From Mycobacterium simiae (lineage in GTDB: Bacteria; Actinomycetota; Actinomycetes; Mycobacteriales; Mycobacteriaceae): a DNA stretch of 64,000 nt. Of this stretch, positions 45,548-54,194 are shown piece after piece. The notes under the pieces were generated by a model. The model saw only the letters and a list, made by a program, of their open reading frames with translations. It did no database searches and had not been told where the DNA came from. Positions within the stretch are counted from its first letter, which is position 1; the number at the start of each line of letters is the position of its first letter. Location: NCBI RefSeq assembly GCF_010727605.1, contig NZ_AP022568.1, positions 4,712,001 through 4,776,000 on the forward strand, read 5' to 3'. Position numbers and translations under genes: made by a program.

Positions 45548-46570
45548 CTAAATGCTCTGATCGACGAGGACCGCCCCGTCGGGCTGATTGCCGAGCGTTT
45601 GCAGCGCGATGTCGCCTTCTTCGACAGCGAGACGCACGATCTGGGCCAGTTGCCGGGGAGCGTCGCATTGAATGTAGTGATCCGCGCCCGGAAGCACCCA
45701 ATACCGGTTGCGGCCGGGCTTGTCCTTGAGGTAGGTCTGCCAAACGTAGTTGGGCACGCGCAACGGAGCGACGTTGTCGTGCAATCCCCACGCCACCGTC
45801 GTGTTGACATGGCTGCCGGAAAGCGCCTGTAACCACTTGGTTTCATCGGCGGCGCGTTCATGCAGATACACGATGGTGTCCGGCAGCACCCGGATTCCGT
45901 CGTTGTGGGCGAAGCACTTCGCCAGCGCGACGATCTCCGGATCGGTCGGTTTCCTCCTCGGCATGAAGGTGCTGGCGCCCATCCCGGCGGCCAGGGTCTC
46001 CGGTGTGGTCGCCGCGGCCGTGGCTCGCCGCGTTTCGGGGTCCAGTAGCGCGGTTTGAAACAGGGTGAGATTGGCCAGCGGCAGGTAGATGTTGGCGTTG
46101 GTCAGGATGAGATCCACCGGCAGCGACGGCGGGTCCAGCTCCGCGAGCATGCCGAGTGCGATCATGCCGACGCTGCTGCCGCGGTCGTGGGTGAGCATGC
46201 GGAACCCGGTCAGCTTCCATACCTCGGTGATGGCGTACACCAGCAGCCGCGCATCGTCATACAGCGAGTAGACGTATGGCTCCGGCGGCTTGTCGGACAA
46301 CCCGTAACCCGGAAAGTCCAAAAGGTACATGTCGAAATCGTCCGCGAGTTCATGGGTTAAGTCGAAGAAGTCGATGCTCGAGGTCGGAAAGCCGTGAACG
46401 AGCACGAGCGGCGGAGCCCCGGCCGTGCCACAGCGGCGGCTGAACACCCTAACTTCTTGCCCATCGTTGGCGGCGGTCGTCGATCGCCAGCGCAGTTCGG
46501 TGCTGAGGTTTTGCCATTCCGCGAAGATGTCCAAGCTGCCAGCATCGCAGAGGCGATCGCGGTTAGACAA
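45548..46570 (-). CDS. Alpha/beta hydrolase, epoxide-hydrolase/dehalogenase-like
   Basis: The 340 residues show LVLVHGFPTSSIDFFDL as the oxyanion loop and LLDFPGYGLSDKP after it. The nucleophile elbow region reads MLTHDRGSSVGM, an Asp nucleophile as in epoxide hydrolases and dehalogenases. The late His is in GADHYIQCDAP. It is cytoplasmic, with substrate unknown. It is on the same strand as the upstream lipoprotein (13-bp gap) and the downstream MFS gene (22-bp gap), so they could be one transcript. Confidence 0.85.
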   Translation of the reverse strand: MSNRDRLCDAGSLDIFAEWQNLSTELRWRSTTAANDGQEVRVFSRRCGTAGAPPLVLVHGFPTSSIDFFDLTHELADDFDMYLLDFPGYGLSDKPPEPYVYSLYDDARLLVYAITEVWKLTGFRMLTHDRGSSVGMIALGMLAELDPPSLPVDLILTNANIYLPLANLTLFQTALLDPETRRATAAATTPETLAAGMGASTFMPRRKPTDPEIVALAKCFAHNDGIRVLPDTIVYLHERAADETKWLQALSGSHVNTTVAWGLHDNVAPLRVPNYVWQTYLKDKPGRNRYWVLPGADHYIQCDAPRQLAQIVRLAVEEGDIALQTLGNQPDGAVLVDQSI

Positions 46571-46582
46571 CCGGGCGCGCGC

Positions 46583-47101
46583 TCACGGACACGTGACGTG
46601 TATCCCGAACGTGATCTGGCGCATACCGCTTTGGCCGGGTGCCGTCCCTTGGCCGGAGCCGGTGATCGTATAGCTCTTGCCGTCCTTCGTGACCAGCACC
46701 TGATTCGCCGACTGGGTCGGCTGATAGGGCAACTGGTATTGACCATTTCCAACCTTGAGCGAAACCGCGAAGCCGTCCACGCTGGGGGGCTTTTCGTCGG
46801 AGAGCGCCAACGATACCGACCCCGAATCGTCGTGCACGTTGATGCGCGTCGTCAGGTCTCCCGACTCGGGGGGCGTGGCATGCGGCGCGGCCGCCGTCGT
46901 GGTGCACTCGACCTTCGCGGTGATCGTGTGTGAATGCTGGTCCATCATGACGGTGGTGCTCGAGGTGGCCGGGGTCGTGGTGGTCGCCGCGCCAGGACCG
47001 CCACCGCTACTCGAGCACCCCGACAGCCCGATCATCAGCACAACCGTCCCGAGCCCGGCGATGCGGGGGTCGCGTCGCGGCCGGACATCCGGTTTCGTCA
47101 T
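46583..47101 (-). CDS. LpqH-like 19-kDa lipoprotein family
   Basis: The 172 residues have a basic start, hydrophobic VVLMIGLSGC lipobox and Thr/Ser linker. The LpqH-type beta domain follows: HTITAKVECTTTAA, then PPSVDGFAVSLKVGNGQYQLPY, KDGKSYTITGSGQG, and ending HVTCP, with the two conserved Cys forming a disulfide in the family. LpqH is a surface glycolipoprotein and TLR2 agonist; this is a divergent paralogue. Its 5' flank carries an unusual 11-bp tandem repeat. Confidence 0.85.
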   Translation of the reverse strand: MTKPDVRPRRDPRIAGLGTVVLMIGLSGCSSSGGGPGAATTTTPATSSTTVMMDQHSHTITAKVECTTTAAAPHATPPESGDLTTRINVHDDSGSVSLALSDEKPPSVDGFAVSLKVGNGQYQLPYQPTQSANQVLVTKDGKSYTITGSGQGTAPGQSGMRQITFGIHVTCP

Positions 47102-47108
47102 CGCACTC

Positions 47109-47155
47109 TCCTACCTGGGTCCAACCTGGGTCCTACCTGGTTCCTACCTGGGGTC
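47109..47155. repeat. 11-bp tandem repeat (four copies) upstream of the LpqH-like gene
   Basis: CTACCTGGGTC, CAACCTGGGTC, CTACCTGGTTC and CTACCTGGGGTC follow one another. Read on the gene's strand they give repeated AGGTAGGA-type motifs that resemble ribosome-binding sites; the last one lies 8-15 bases before the ATG at 47101. Copy number may vary between strains. The remaining bases to 47248 show nothing recognisable. Confidence 0.8.
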
Positions 47156-47248
47156 CCACTGATTCCCGCCTCGTCACCAGGAATCTTTCCGGAACGGCCG
47201 CCGCGCCCCTGCACCGGCCCGCGCCCACCGTAGCGGTCAAGACACTGC

Positions 47249-47989
47249 TCAGTGTGTGCCGGCGGAAGGCCAGGCGTCCCAACTGATCATGGTGCGCAGC
47301 GGACCGGCGAACACGGGGCGCACCACCGGCGATTGCCAGCGCTGTCTCACCAGCGGCGCCAGCGCGGCGGTCGTGGCGAGGGGGTCGGCGTCGAGGTAGA
47401 CGACGGTGACATATTGGTGGTCCGTGCGCCAGCCGCGGGGTAGTCGACTCCACCCGGTGCTGGACCCGAAAATCCACGCACCCGCCGTACCGGGGGTGGC
47501 GAGCAGAGCGGGAAGGTGCTCGGCGTGCAGCCATTGCAGCCAGTCGTCCGGCCGGCCGTCGGCGGGTTCCTCGACGATCAGCAGGATTCCGCGGTGCGGC
47601 CGAAACGGCACCACTTCCGCGGAGACGAACGCGCGCGGCGCGGCGTGCCACTGCAGTAGCCGGAGCCCAGCGATTTGCAGCAGCGGCCGGGTGACGGGGA
47701 AGCGGCCGTTTTCGCGCAGCGCGCGACCGAGCGCCACGAAGTCGTCGAAGGTTTCCTCGACGGGATCGCCGACCAGATAGTGCACCAGGTTGCCGACGTC
47801 TCCCAGCGGCCCGTCGGCCGCCACACGATGGTCGCGGTACTCGCCATCGGCGATCCAGCGCAAGCCGTGCACGATGCCGGGCAGTTGGTATTGCTCCGGC
47901 ATGTGATCCAGCAGATGCCAACGCAGATAGTCACTTTCGGCGTCGGCCCGTGCGGTGAGGCTGAAAATGCCCGCCTTTACCCGGTTCAT
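47249..47989 (-). CDS. Conserved protein, probable dimeric alpha-beta barrel (EthD-like)
   Basis: The ATG at 47989 (MNRVKAGIFSLTARADAESD) gives 246 residues; the longer frame to 48340 is Arg-rich antisense. The sequence YLRWHLLDHMPEQYQLPGIVHGLRW resembles the first half of ferredoxin-like dimeric barrels, and QWLHAEHLPALLATPGTAGAW repeats the pattern in the second half. It looks like an internal duplication of such a domain. No catalytic assignment is possible. It follows the LLM oxidoreductase gene by 8 bp and is probably in the same transcript. Confidence 0.72.
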   Translation of the reverse strand: MNRVKAGIFSLTARADAESDYLRWHLLDHMPEQYQLPGIVHGLRWIADGEYRDHRVAADGPLGDVGNLVHYLVGDPVEETFDDFVALGRALRENGRFPVTRPLLQIAGLRLLQWHAAPRAFVSAEVVPFRPHRGILLIVEEPADGRPDDWLQWLHAEHLPALLATPGTAGAWIFGSSTGWSRLPRGWRTDHQYVTVVYLDADPLATTAALAPLVRQRWQSPVVRPVFAGPLRTMISWDAWPSAGTH

Positions 47990-47997
47990 GCCGTTGC

Positions 47998-48864
47998 CTA
48001 ACCGGCCCGGACGTGCAGCTCGGCCAGCGCATGCAAATTCTCCAGATAATGCTGCACGGAATGGTGACGGAACCAGGCAGTGACGATGGTGGCGCCGTGC
48101 GCGGCGGTGTCGGCGAGGATCTCGCCGGTGCGGTCGGGAGCATCGATCGGATCCAGCGGTGCCGGCGGCGGCAACACCACCTCGAATCCCGACGGAAGGT
48201 CGAAGCGGCTCAACCATTCTCGCGTTTGCGGCAAGGTCACGTTGAACGGAGCCCACCCGTCGGCCAGCGTGACGGCGCGGCGCAGCGATCGCAGCGTGCG
48301 TCCGCCGACCCAGATGGGGACGTGGTCCTGCATCGCGCACGGGTCGACGACCATGCCGTCGAAGGAATAGAACTCCCCGTGGTAGGCCGGTTCGGGAACC
48401 GACAGGGACGCCCGTAGTGCGCGCAGCGCATCATCGCCGCGCGGCCCACGGTCGTCGAACGGAACCCCGAGGAGGTCGAATTCCTCTTTGAGGCTGCCGA
48501 CCCCGACGCCGAGAATGAGCCGACCATTGCTGACCATGTCCAACGTGCCGTAGCGCTTGGCGATTTCCAGCGGATGATGGTAGGCCAGCACCAACACGTT
48601 GGTGGCCAGTCGGATTCGTTGGGTGTGGGCGGCCAGATAGCCGAGCGTCGCCAGCGGATCCCAGTAGCGCACCCCCCTGCGCTGCTGTTCGACCGCCGGC
48701 AGCGCGACGTGCTCGCTGCAGGTCAGGTGGTAATAGCCCAGCCGGTCCGCGACGGCGGCGATCTGTGCCAAATCTTCGATGGAGGCGTCCTGCTCCCACT
48801 CGGCACTGACCTGGGGCATCGTGATCACCACCGGGGTGGACACCGATAGCTTCACCGGGCTCAT
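47998..48864 (-). CDS. LLM-class F420-dependent oxidoreductase
   Basis: The ATG at 48864 gives 288 residues. LLM/F420 features are DRLGYYHLTCSEHVALP, HTQRIRLATNVLVLAYHHPLEIAKRYGTLD, NGRLILGVGVGSLKEEFDLLGVPFDDRG, and HVPIWVGGRTLRSLRRAV. The F420 phosphate loop is well kept. The start overlaps the stop of the short SDR-derived frame (ATGA at 48861-48864), so translation was presumably coupled to the dehydrogenase. The partner downstream is the dimeric-barrel protein; the substrate is unknown. Confidence 0.9.
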   Translation of the reverse strand: MSPVKLSVSTPVVITMPQVSAEWEQDASIEDLAQIAAVADRLGYYHLTCSEHVALPAVEQQRRGVRYWDPLATLGYLAAHTQRIRLATNVLVLAYHHPLEIAKRYGTLDMVSNGRLILGVGVGSLKEEFDLLGVPFDDRGPRGDDALRALRASLSVPEPAYHGEFYSFDGMVVDPCAMQDHVPIWVGGRTLRSLRRAVTLADGWAPFNVTLPQTREWLSRFDLPSGFEVVLPPPAPLDPIDAPDRTGEILADTAAHGATIVTAWFRHHSVQHYLENLHALAELHVRAG

Positions 48865-49085
48865 CCCTGCATCAACCCTTCGATGTCGACAGGGATCGAT
48901 TGCCCTGTGCTGGTTCGGCTTTGGTCGCTGGCCACAATCAGCGGCAGATTCCACCGGTCCTGTGCGGGTGCGGCGGCGTTATTGCACACGATGTCAAGAT
49001 GGCCGAACACCGAACCCGCGACAGGTCCCACGCCGGTGCTGGCGCCCGTGATAATCGCCACTTTGCCCGCCGACCGGCACGTCAT
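48861..49085 (-). pseudogene. Internally deleted SDR gene remnant, still an open 74-codon frame
   Basis: From the ATG at 49085 three blocks of a short-chain dehydrogenase are joined in frame: GKVAIITGASTGVG (NAD(P)-binding glycine loop), VFGHLDIVCNNAA (NNAG-type strand) and a C-terminal TGQSIPVDIEGL. The catalytic Ser-Tyr-Lys region is absent. A full SDR is about 250 residues, so about 175 have been lost in at least two in-frame deletions. The frame remains open and its TGA overlaps the ATG of the LLM gene. It cannot be an SDR enzyme; it may persist as a leader for coupling. Confidence 0.68.
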
Positions 49086-49135
49086 TGGGCAGATACTACC
49101 CACCAGCGGTGATTCAGCCGTGCGATAGCGGGTAG

Positions 49136-49726
49136 GTGTTAACGGTGATCGAAAACCAGGCCGGTAGCCGCCGTGCCTACGGCGGCCCGGAACGCGGCGA
49201 GGTGGTGACCGCCCTGCGCGATTTGGCGAAACGGGTGGGGGTGCAGCGCGTGACGATGCGCGCGCTCTCCGCTCAACTCGGCGCCGCCGTGCCCTCGGTG
49301 TACCGGCACGTGCCCTGCAAGCAGGCCGCGCTGGAGCTGGTCGCCGAATCGGTGCTGGAAGAGATACCGACCTCCGAAGACGGGCCGTGGGACACCCGGC
49401 TCGTTGAGCTCTACAGCACCGCCCGGGAATCGATTCTGGGCGTCCCCGGCGTCGCGAACATCCTGCAATCCCGTCCGGAAAGCGAGCCCGCCCGTCGGCT
49501 CGATCGATATAGCCGCGACCTGATCGCACAAGCCGGGTTGACCAAATCCGGTGCAGCGGCTGCTCATATGGTCTTGTGTACCTACCTGCTGGGCTCGGTG
49601 GCGCTGGAGGAGAGCCGTCCGGCCGAGGAAGCGCCCCAGGCGAGAAGGCCAACCGCGGCAGAGTTCCGGGCCGGGCTGGGCCTGATCATCGCCGGAATCA
49701 AATCGTCGGCGCAGGGTAATAACTGA
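49136..49726 (+). CDS. TetR-family transcriptional regulator
   Basis: The 196 residues start at GTG 49136, with another GTG at 49145. The helix-turn-helix is ALRDLAKRVGVQRVTMRALSA followed by LGAAVPSVYRHVPCKQAALE. The ligand domain is helical and of the TetR_C type seen in TetR regulators near dehydrogenases. It is divergent from the SDR-remnant/LLM unit with 50 bp between, so it is the likely regulator of that unit. Confidence 0.86.
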   Translation: MLTVIENQAGSRRAYGGPERGEVVTALRDLAKRVGVQRVTMRALSAQLGAAVPSVYRHVPCKQAALELVAESVLEEIPTSEDGPWDTRLVELYSTARESILGVPGVANILQSRPESEPARRLDRYSRDLIAQAGLTKSGAAAAHMVLCTYLLGSVALEESRPAEEAPQARRPTAAEFRAGLGLIIAGIKSSAQGNN

Positions 49727-49735
49727 GGCTATCGG

Positions 49736-50584
49736 CTAGGCCTGTCCGTCTTGGGCGGCATCCAACGCCCGCCCGGCGGCATTTGATTCGCGACGTGCGA
49801 CAGCGGTTTCCAACCAGCTGTGAATCCGTTCGGCGACCAGACGCCATCCGGGCTCGGCCATCATATTGTGGCCCATATTCGGAAAGATTTCTGCGGTGGT
49901 GCCGTAAGCCCGGGCGGTGGCGTGGACTTCGCGCTGCGTGAAACACCCGTCCTCTTCGGCACCCAATACCAACACCGGAACGTCGACGCGATCGGGCTTG
50001 GGCAGATTCAACAACAACATGTCGAAGAACCACTTTCCGACATATTCTGCGCGAAGTCGCGCGGTGTAACGCACCACATCGTCTTCGGGAGTGGATCGCG
50101 AATAGAAATGTTGGCGGGCAAGGTCAGGCGTGCCGCCGAGGCCCTGTAATGACTTGGTAGTCAAGAAAGTACGCAGGTTGTACCAGGGATGTTCCCGGAA
50201 CCGGTGCACCATGAATTCGGCGACCCCGCGCGGCGGCACGGAGGCGAGCAACACCGCTGCCGCCGCGTCGTGCGATTCCAGATACTTCTGCACGATGAAG
50301 CCACCCAATGAATGACCGATCACGATCGGCGGCGCCGGTAGGCTTTTGGCGACCGAGTCGACATCGTCGACGTAATCCGCGATCGAACAGAAGTGGTTCC
50401 GCTTGGGCCCGGCGCTGTTTCCGTGGCCACGTAGGCTGACCGCCAACGCGCGATAGCCCTTTTCGGCGAAGAAGTCCAAAAAGTGCTCATCCCAATACCA
50501 CGCACCATGCCAGGCCCCGTGCACAAAGAGCACCGCTGGTTTGGCGGAATCGTGCCCGGGGCATTTTTCGATCACTTCCAGCAT
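49736..50584 (-). CDS. Alpha/beta hydrolase
   Basis: The ATG at 50584 (MLEVIEKCPGHDSAKPAVLF) gives 282 residues. Catalytic features are the oxyanion loop FVHGAWHGAWYWDEH, the Ser elbow VIGHSLGGFIVQ, acid in LGAEEDGCF, and His in FPNMGHNMM. It is a cytoplasmic esterase/lipase-like enzyme of unknown substrate, convergent with the TetR gene (9 bp). Confidence 0.87.
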   Translation of the reverse strand: MLEVIEKCPGHDSAKPAVLFVHGAWHGAWYWDEHFLDFFAEKGYRALAVSLRGHGNSAGPKRNHFCSIADYVDDVDSVAKSLPAPPIVIGHSLGGFIVQKYLESHDAAAAVLLASVPPRGVAEFMVHRFREHPWYNLRTFLTTKSLQGLGGTPDLARQHFYSRSTPEDDVVRYTARLRAEYVGKWFFDMLLLNLPKPDRVDVPVLVLGAEEDGCFTQREVHATARAYGTTAEIFPNMGHNMMAEPGWRLVAERIHSWLETAVARRESNAAGRALDAAQDGQA

Positions 50585-50680
50585 GGACTGACTCCTTTGT
50601 CGCGCCCTGAGATTAACGTCTAAGCCCACCAAACGAGGACAAAAGGGCGATAATGGTGCAGCGCCGCCGACCCCGAGGAA

Positions 50681-51541
50681 GTGGTCATCGTGCCGGTGGA
50701 TTCAACCGAACAGCGCACGCTGGTCTTGACGGCCTTTCCGGTCGAGGCGGACGCCGTGCTGTCGCACGCCGTGCTTGACCCCGATCCGGTGGTGGCCGCC
50801 GACCATCGCCGTTTCTATCTGGGCGCGATCGGTGGCAAGAAAGTCATTGTCACGATGACCGGCATAGGCTTGGTGAACGCCACCGACGCCGCCGAAACCG
50901 CATTCGCTTACTTCTCCAGTAGCGTTGGCGCAGTAGTATTTTCGGGTGTCGCGGGCGGAGCTGGGCGCACCGGTATCGCCGACGTGGCGGTGCCCGCCCG
51001 CTGGACCTTGGATGGCGGCGTGACGTTCCGTCCGGTCGACCCCTCGATGTTGGCCACCGCCGAGACCGTATCGGTGACGCTGAAGAACGCCCGGGCGATG
51101 CGCCACCAGCCACAGCTGGTGGTCGGTGGGGATGGCTGCAGTTACGACAACAACAACGGACAGGCATTCCCGTGTATCCCGCACGGTGGCGGCGTGTTCG
51201 GCTGCCAGCCCCGAACCGCGCCCGATCGCTCCTTCTTTTACACCGGCAATTTTTTGCCGGCGGTGTGGCCGTGGCTGCGGCACGGCCTGATCAGTAACGC
51301 CAAGATCATGTCGGCGGCGGATCCTGCCTTCGACGCGACGGACAGCGAGAGTGCGGCGGTGCAGGCGGTCGGCGAAGCCCACGGTGTGCCCTTCCTCGCC
51401 GTGCGCGGCATCTCCGACGGTCCGGGCGATCCGCTTCACCTGCCTGGTTTCCCGCTCCAGTTCTTCGTCTACCACCGGGTCGCCGCGGTCAACGCCGCCC
51501 GGGTCACCGCGGACTTCCTCAACCGCTGGCCGGGTGCATGA
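50681..51541 (+). CDS. Nucleoside phosphorylase / MTA-SAH nucleosidase-like protein
   Basis: The 286 residues start at GTG 50681, or GTG 50690. The PNP_UDP_1 fold shows [52 protein letters not shown] and the late acidic [14 protein letters not shown] for base/ribose binding. An inserted segment with [15 protein letters not shown] is not usual for MTA/SAH nucleosidases, so the substrate may differ. It corresponds in content and position to Rv2293c of M. tuberculosis. Confidence 0.77.
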   Translation: MVIVPVDSTEQRTLVLTAFPVEADAVLSHAVLDPDPVVAADHRRFYLGAIGGKKVIVTMTGIGLVNATDAAETAFAYFSSSVGAVVFSGVAGGAGRTGIADVAVPARWTLDGGVTFRPVDPSMLATAETVSVTLKNARAMRHQPQLVVGGDGCSYDNNNGQAFPCIPHGGGVFGCQPRTAPDRSFFYTGNFLPAVWPWLRHGLISNAKIMSAADPAFDATDSESAAVQAVGEAHGVPFLAVRGISDGPGDPLHLPGFPLQFFVYHRVAAVNAARVTADFLNRWPGA

Positions 51542-51543
51542 GG

Positions 51544-52398
51544 TTATTCCGGGCCACGGGCCACGGGACGGTTCGGATCCGACGACCATTCCGACCACGA
51601 TCCGGGATATAGCGCCGCCTCTCGCCCCGTCGCCGCCAGCGCCGCAATCGCGATCGTGGCGGTAACACCCGATCCGCAGTAGGCAGCCAACGGGCCCGAG
51701 TCGTCGATGCCGCGGTCGGACAGCTGCTTGGCGAGCTCGTCGCCGGCGAGAAAGGTGCCGTCGGCGGTCAAGACGGAGCCGCTGGGTAGGTTGCGCGCGC
51801 CCGGGATGTGACCCGCGACCGCGTCGACGGGTTCGGTGTCGCCGCGGTAGCGCTCCGGCGCCCGCGCGTCGAGCAATGTCATCGACCCGGCGCCGACTTG
51901 GTCGGCGGTCAGGGTGGGGCGCGCGCCGTTGTACAAATCCTCTTGCAGCACAGTCACATTCCCCGGCTCCGGGGTGACTTGCCCCGTCTCGAGAGGCAAC
52001 CCTGCCGACCGCCAGGCGCCTAGGCCACCGTCGAGGATCCGGACGTTGGGCAGCCCGGCCGCGGTCAACACCCACCACGCGCGGGCCGAGCCGGCGCGAT
52101 TCCAGTCGTCATAGACCACGATCGCCGAATCTTGCCGAACGCCCCAACGGCGAGCGGCGGCCTCGAGGCCAGGGGCCGACGGCAGCGGGTGCCGGCCGCG
52201 TCCGACGACAGCGTGATCGCTGAGCTCGTCGTCGAGGGACACATACACCGCGCCGGGCAGGTGACCGTCCAGATACGCCGCGCGGCCGTCGGGCTCGTCG
52301 AGCCGCCACCGGACGTCCAAAATGCTGAGCGGGGTGTCGGCGCCGATGAGGTCGGCCAACTCGCCGGCAGTAATCAGAATCTGGTCGCGGGGTTTCAC
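51544..52398 (-). CDS. sseB: Thiosulfate/3-mercaptopyruvate sulfurtransferase
   Basis: The 284 residues form tandem rhodanese domains: the N-terminal inactive copy (ILDVRWRLDEPDGRAAYLDGHLPGAVYV) and the C-terminal active copy with LLDARAPERYRGDTEP and the Cys loop AYCGSGVTAT, where Cys carries the persulfide. The length equals that of M. tuberculosis SseB (Rv2291), and the neighbourhood also matches. The convergent nucleosidase gene ends 2 bp away. Confidence 0.9.
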   Translation of the reverse strand: MKPRDQILITAGELADLIGADTPLSILDVRWRLDEPDGRAAYLDGHLPGAVYVSLDDELSDHAVVGRGRHPLPSAPGLEAAARRWGVRQDSAIVVYDDWNRAGSARAWWVLTAAGLPNVRILDGGLGAWRSAGLPLETGQVTPEPGNVTVLQEDLYNGARPTLTADQVGAGSMTLLDARAPERYRGDTEPVDAVAGHIPGARNLPSGSVLTADGTFLAGDELAKQLSDRGIDDSGPLAAYCGSGVTATIAIAALAATGREAALYPGSWSEWSSDPNRPVARGPE

Positions 52399-52511
52399 TG
52401 GTATGCCTCCTGGTGGTCTGTCGCGAGCCTAGTCGCCGACGCGAAAGCGCCAACGTCAGCAAACGGTCGGCGTAGTCTGCTAGGCGATAGCCGAGCACAC
52501 CGGGAGTCTGG

Positions 52512-52976
52512 ATGGGCGCAAGGTTTTCCCGCTGCTCAATCGCCGGCGTGCTGGTAGCGGTCGCGACGGCGACACCGGCGGCGGCGACGCCAAATACCCA
52601 GTGCACGTTGACGACACCCGTGCATGAAGTGCAGAGCCTGACGCAACTGCCACCGGAACTCGTCGCGTTGTTGCCGCCGCTCGCGGACGTCGGTGCACCG
52701 TTCAACAAGACGGATTCGGTCACCAATCCGACGTTGCCGTTCCGGCGCCTGATCCGGGCCGGCAACCGCGACACCGACTGGTTTATCTGGTACGAACACG
52801 GCGGTGTCGGCTATTTCTGGCAGGCGGTGATGGCCCGGGTCGTCCCGGGTGGTGAGGCGACGGTGCTGGCCAATACGGGCACCATCGCCGACACCCTCTG
52901 CCAGATCACCGACGCCACGTTCGCCGGCCACGTGCCCCCGTACCCGCCGGGGGCCTGGGCCGCATCCGGCTTCTAG
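52512..52976 (+). CDS. Small secreted protein of unknown function
   Basis: The 154 residues have a signal peptide (CSIAGVLVAVATATPAAA, cleavage probably near ATP) and a mature domain with two Cys (NTQCTLTT and DTLCQITD, likely disulfide). Its WFIWYEHGGVGYFWQAV stretch is characteristic of a secreted mycobacterial family. No enzyme motif was seen. It converges on the pimC gene with 2 bp between. Confidence 0.75.
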   Translation: MGARFSRCSIAGVLVAVATATPAAATPNTQCTLTTPVHEVQSLTQLPPELVALLPPLADVGAPFNKTDSVTNPTLPFRRLIRAGNRDTDWFIWYEHGGVGYFWQAVMARVVPGGEATVLANTGTIADTLCQITDATFAGHVPPYPPGAWAASGF

Positions 52977-52978
52977 CG

Positions 52979-54115
52979 CTAGGCGGTGTCCTCGTCGCGG
53001 CATCCGTCGGAGCTGGGTCCCAGTGTGGCCAACATGCCCGCCGCCGCGCGCTGCCAGGTGAAGTTCTCCGCGCGACGCCGCGCGCAAGTCCGGCGGTGAA
53101 ATTCGGGAAGGCTGATCACCGTGCCGACCGCCTCGGCGATGGCTTCCGGATTGTTGTCGGCCGACGCGCCGCTGCCCGGGGTGATGATCTCGGTCAGCGC
53201 CGAGGTGCGCGACACCACGGCCGGCGTCCCACAGGCCAGCGATTCCAGCGCGGCCAGCCCGAAGGTTTCGTGCGGCCCGGGTGCCAGGGTGACATCCGCG
53301 GCCGCCAGCAGCTCGGCGACGGTGTGCCGGTTGGAGATGAAGCCGGTGAAGTCGATCGGCAGTCCGGCGGCTTGTCGTTGTAGCTTCGACCGCAGCGGGC
53401 CCTCGCCGACGACGACGAGTCGGGCGTCGACGCCGGAATCGCACAACGCCGCCAAGGCATCGATGCTGCGGTCGGCGCGCTTCTCAACCGACAGGCGGCC
53501 GCAGTGGACCAGCAACAGCTGTTGTGGGGTGGCCCATCGGCCGCGGACCAGCGGCGAGTGCCGGCTCGGGTGAAACATGTTGAGATCCACACCGAGGGGC
53601 ACCGTGACGACGTTCGTCGCGCCGATGCGGTCGAATTCCTCCCTCGCGAAACCGGTGGTGCACACCACGGTGTCGTAGTCAGCGGCGGTGCGGCCGTTGG
53701 CGAAGTCGGCGAGGCTACGCGCCGGCCGGCGTGGAAGCACTTGACCGGCAAGACGATCCAGCCGTTCGTGGGAAATCATCACCGTGGTGGCGCCACGTTG
53801 GCGACCCCACCGCCCCAGTGATCGCAACGTGAGCCGATCCGACACCTCCAGCGAGTCGGGTTGCAGGGCCTCCAGCAGCGTCTTGACGGGCCCTGGCATC
53901 ACCGCCCGGTACCCGCCGGTGAACGGAATCCGCCAGGCGGGCAGGGTAATTCGAATTACTCCGGTGGGCAGCAAGATGCGTTCCGCGCGGGAACCGGGAA
54001 CGACCAGAAACACGTCGTGACCGCGGGCGCAGTACTCGGCGCCCAGCCGATCAATCGCGGTGCGAAGGCCGCCGGACCGCGGGCCATAGAAGTTGGCGAC
54101 CTGGACAACACGCAT
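52979..54115 (-). CDS. pimC: PimC-like GDP-mannose-dependent alpha-mannosyltransferase (GT4)
   Basis: The 378 residues are closely similar in order and length to PimC described from M. tuberculosis CDC1551: MRVVQVANFYGPRSGGLRTA start, MISHERLDRLAGQ, VVCTTGFAREEFDRIGA, LLLVHCGRLSVEKRADRSID and the GT4 donor motif PGPHETFGLAALESLACGTP with EX7E. PimC adds the third mannose to phosphatidylinositol mannosides at the inner membrane. It is known to be absent from H37Rv, which suggests a strain-variable locus. The tail (SSDGCRDEDTA) is less conserved. Confidence 0.8.
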   Translation of the reverse strand: MRVVQVANFYGPRSGGLRTAIDRLGAEYCARGHDVFLVVPGSRAERILLPTGVIRITLPAWRIPFTGGYRAVMPGPVKTLLEALQPDSLEVSDRLTLRSLGRWGRQRGATTVMISHERLDRLAGQVLPRRPARSLADFANGRTAADYDTVVCTTGFAREEFDRIGATNVVTVPLGVDLNMFHPSRHSPLVRGRWATPQQLLLVHCGRLSVEKRADRSIDALAALCDSGVDARLVVVGEGPLRSKLQRQAAGLPIDFTGFISNRHTVAELLAAADVTLAPGPHETFGLAALESLACGTPAVVSRTSALTEIITPGSGASADNNPEAIAEAVGTVISLPEFHRRTCARRRAENFTWQRAAAGMLATLGPSSDGCRDEDTA

Positions 54116-54194
54116 ACGCTGAGGACACGCGGCGCTTGTGTGCAGTCAACGAGGAGGGACTGACGCATGCCTGAACAGTCCGTGAATTCGTTGG

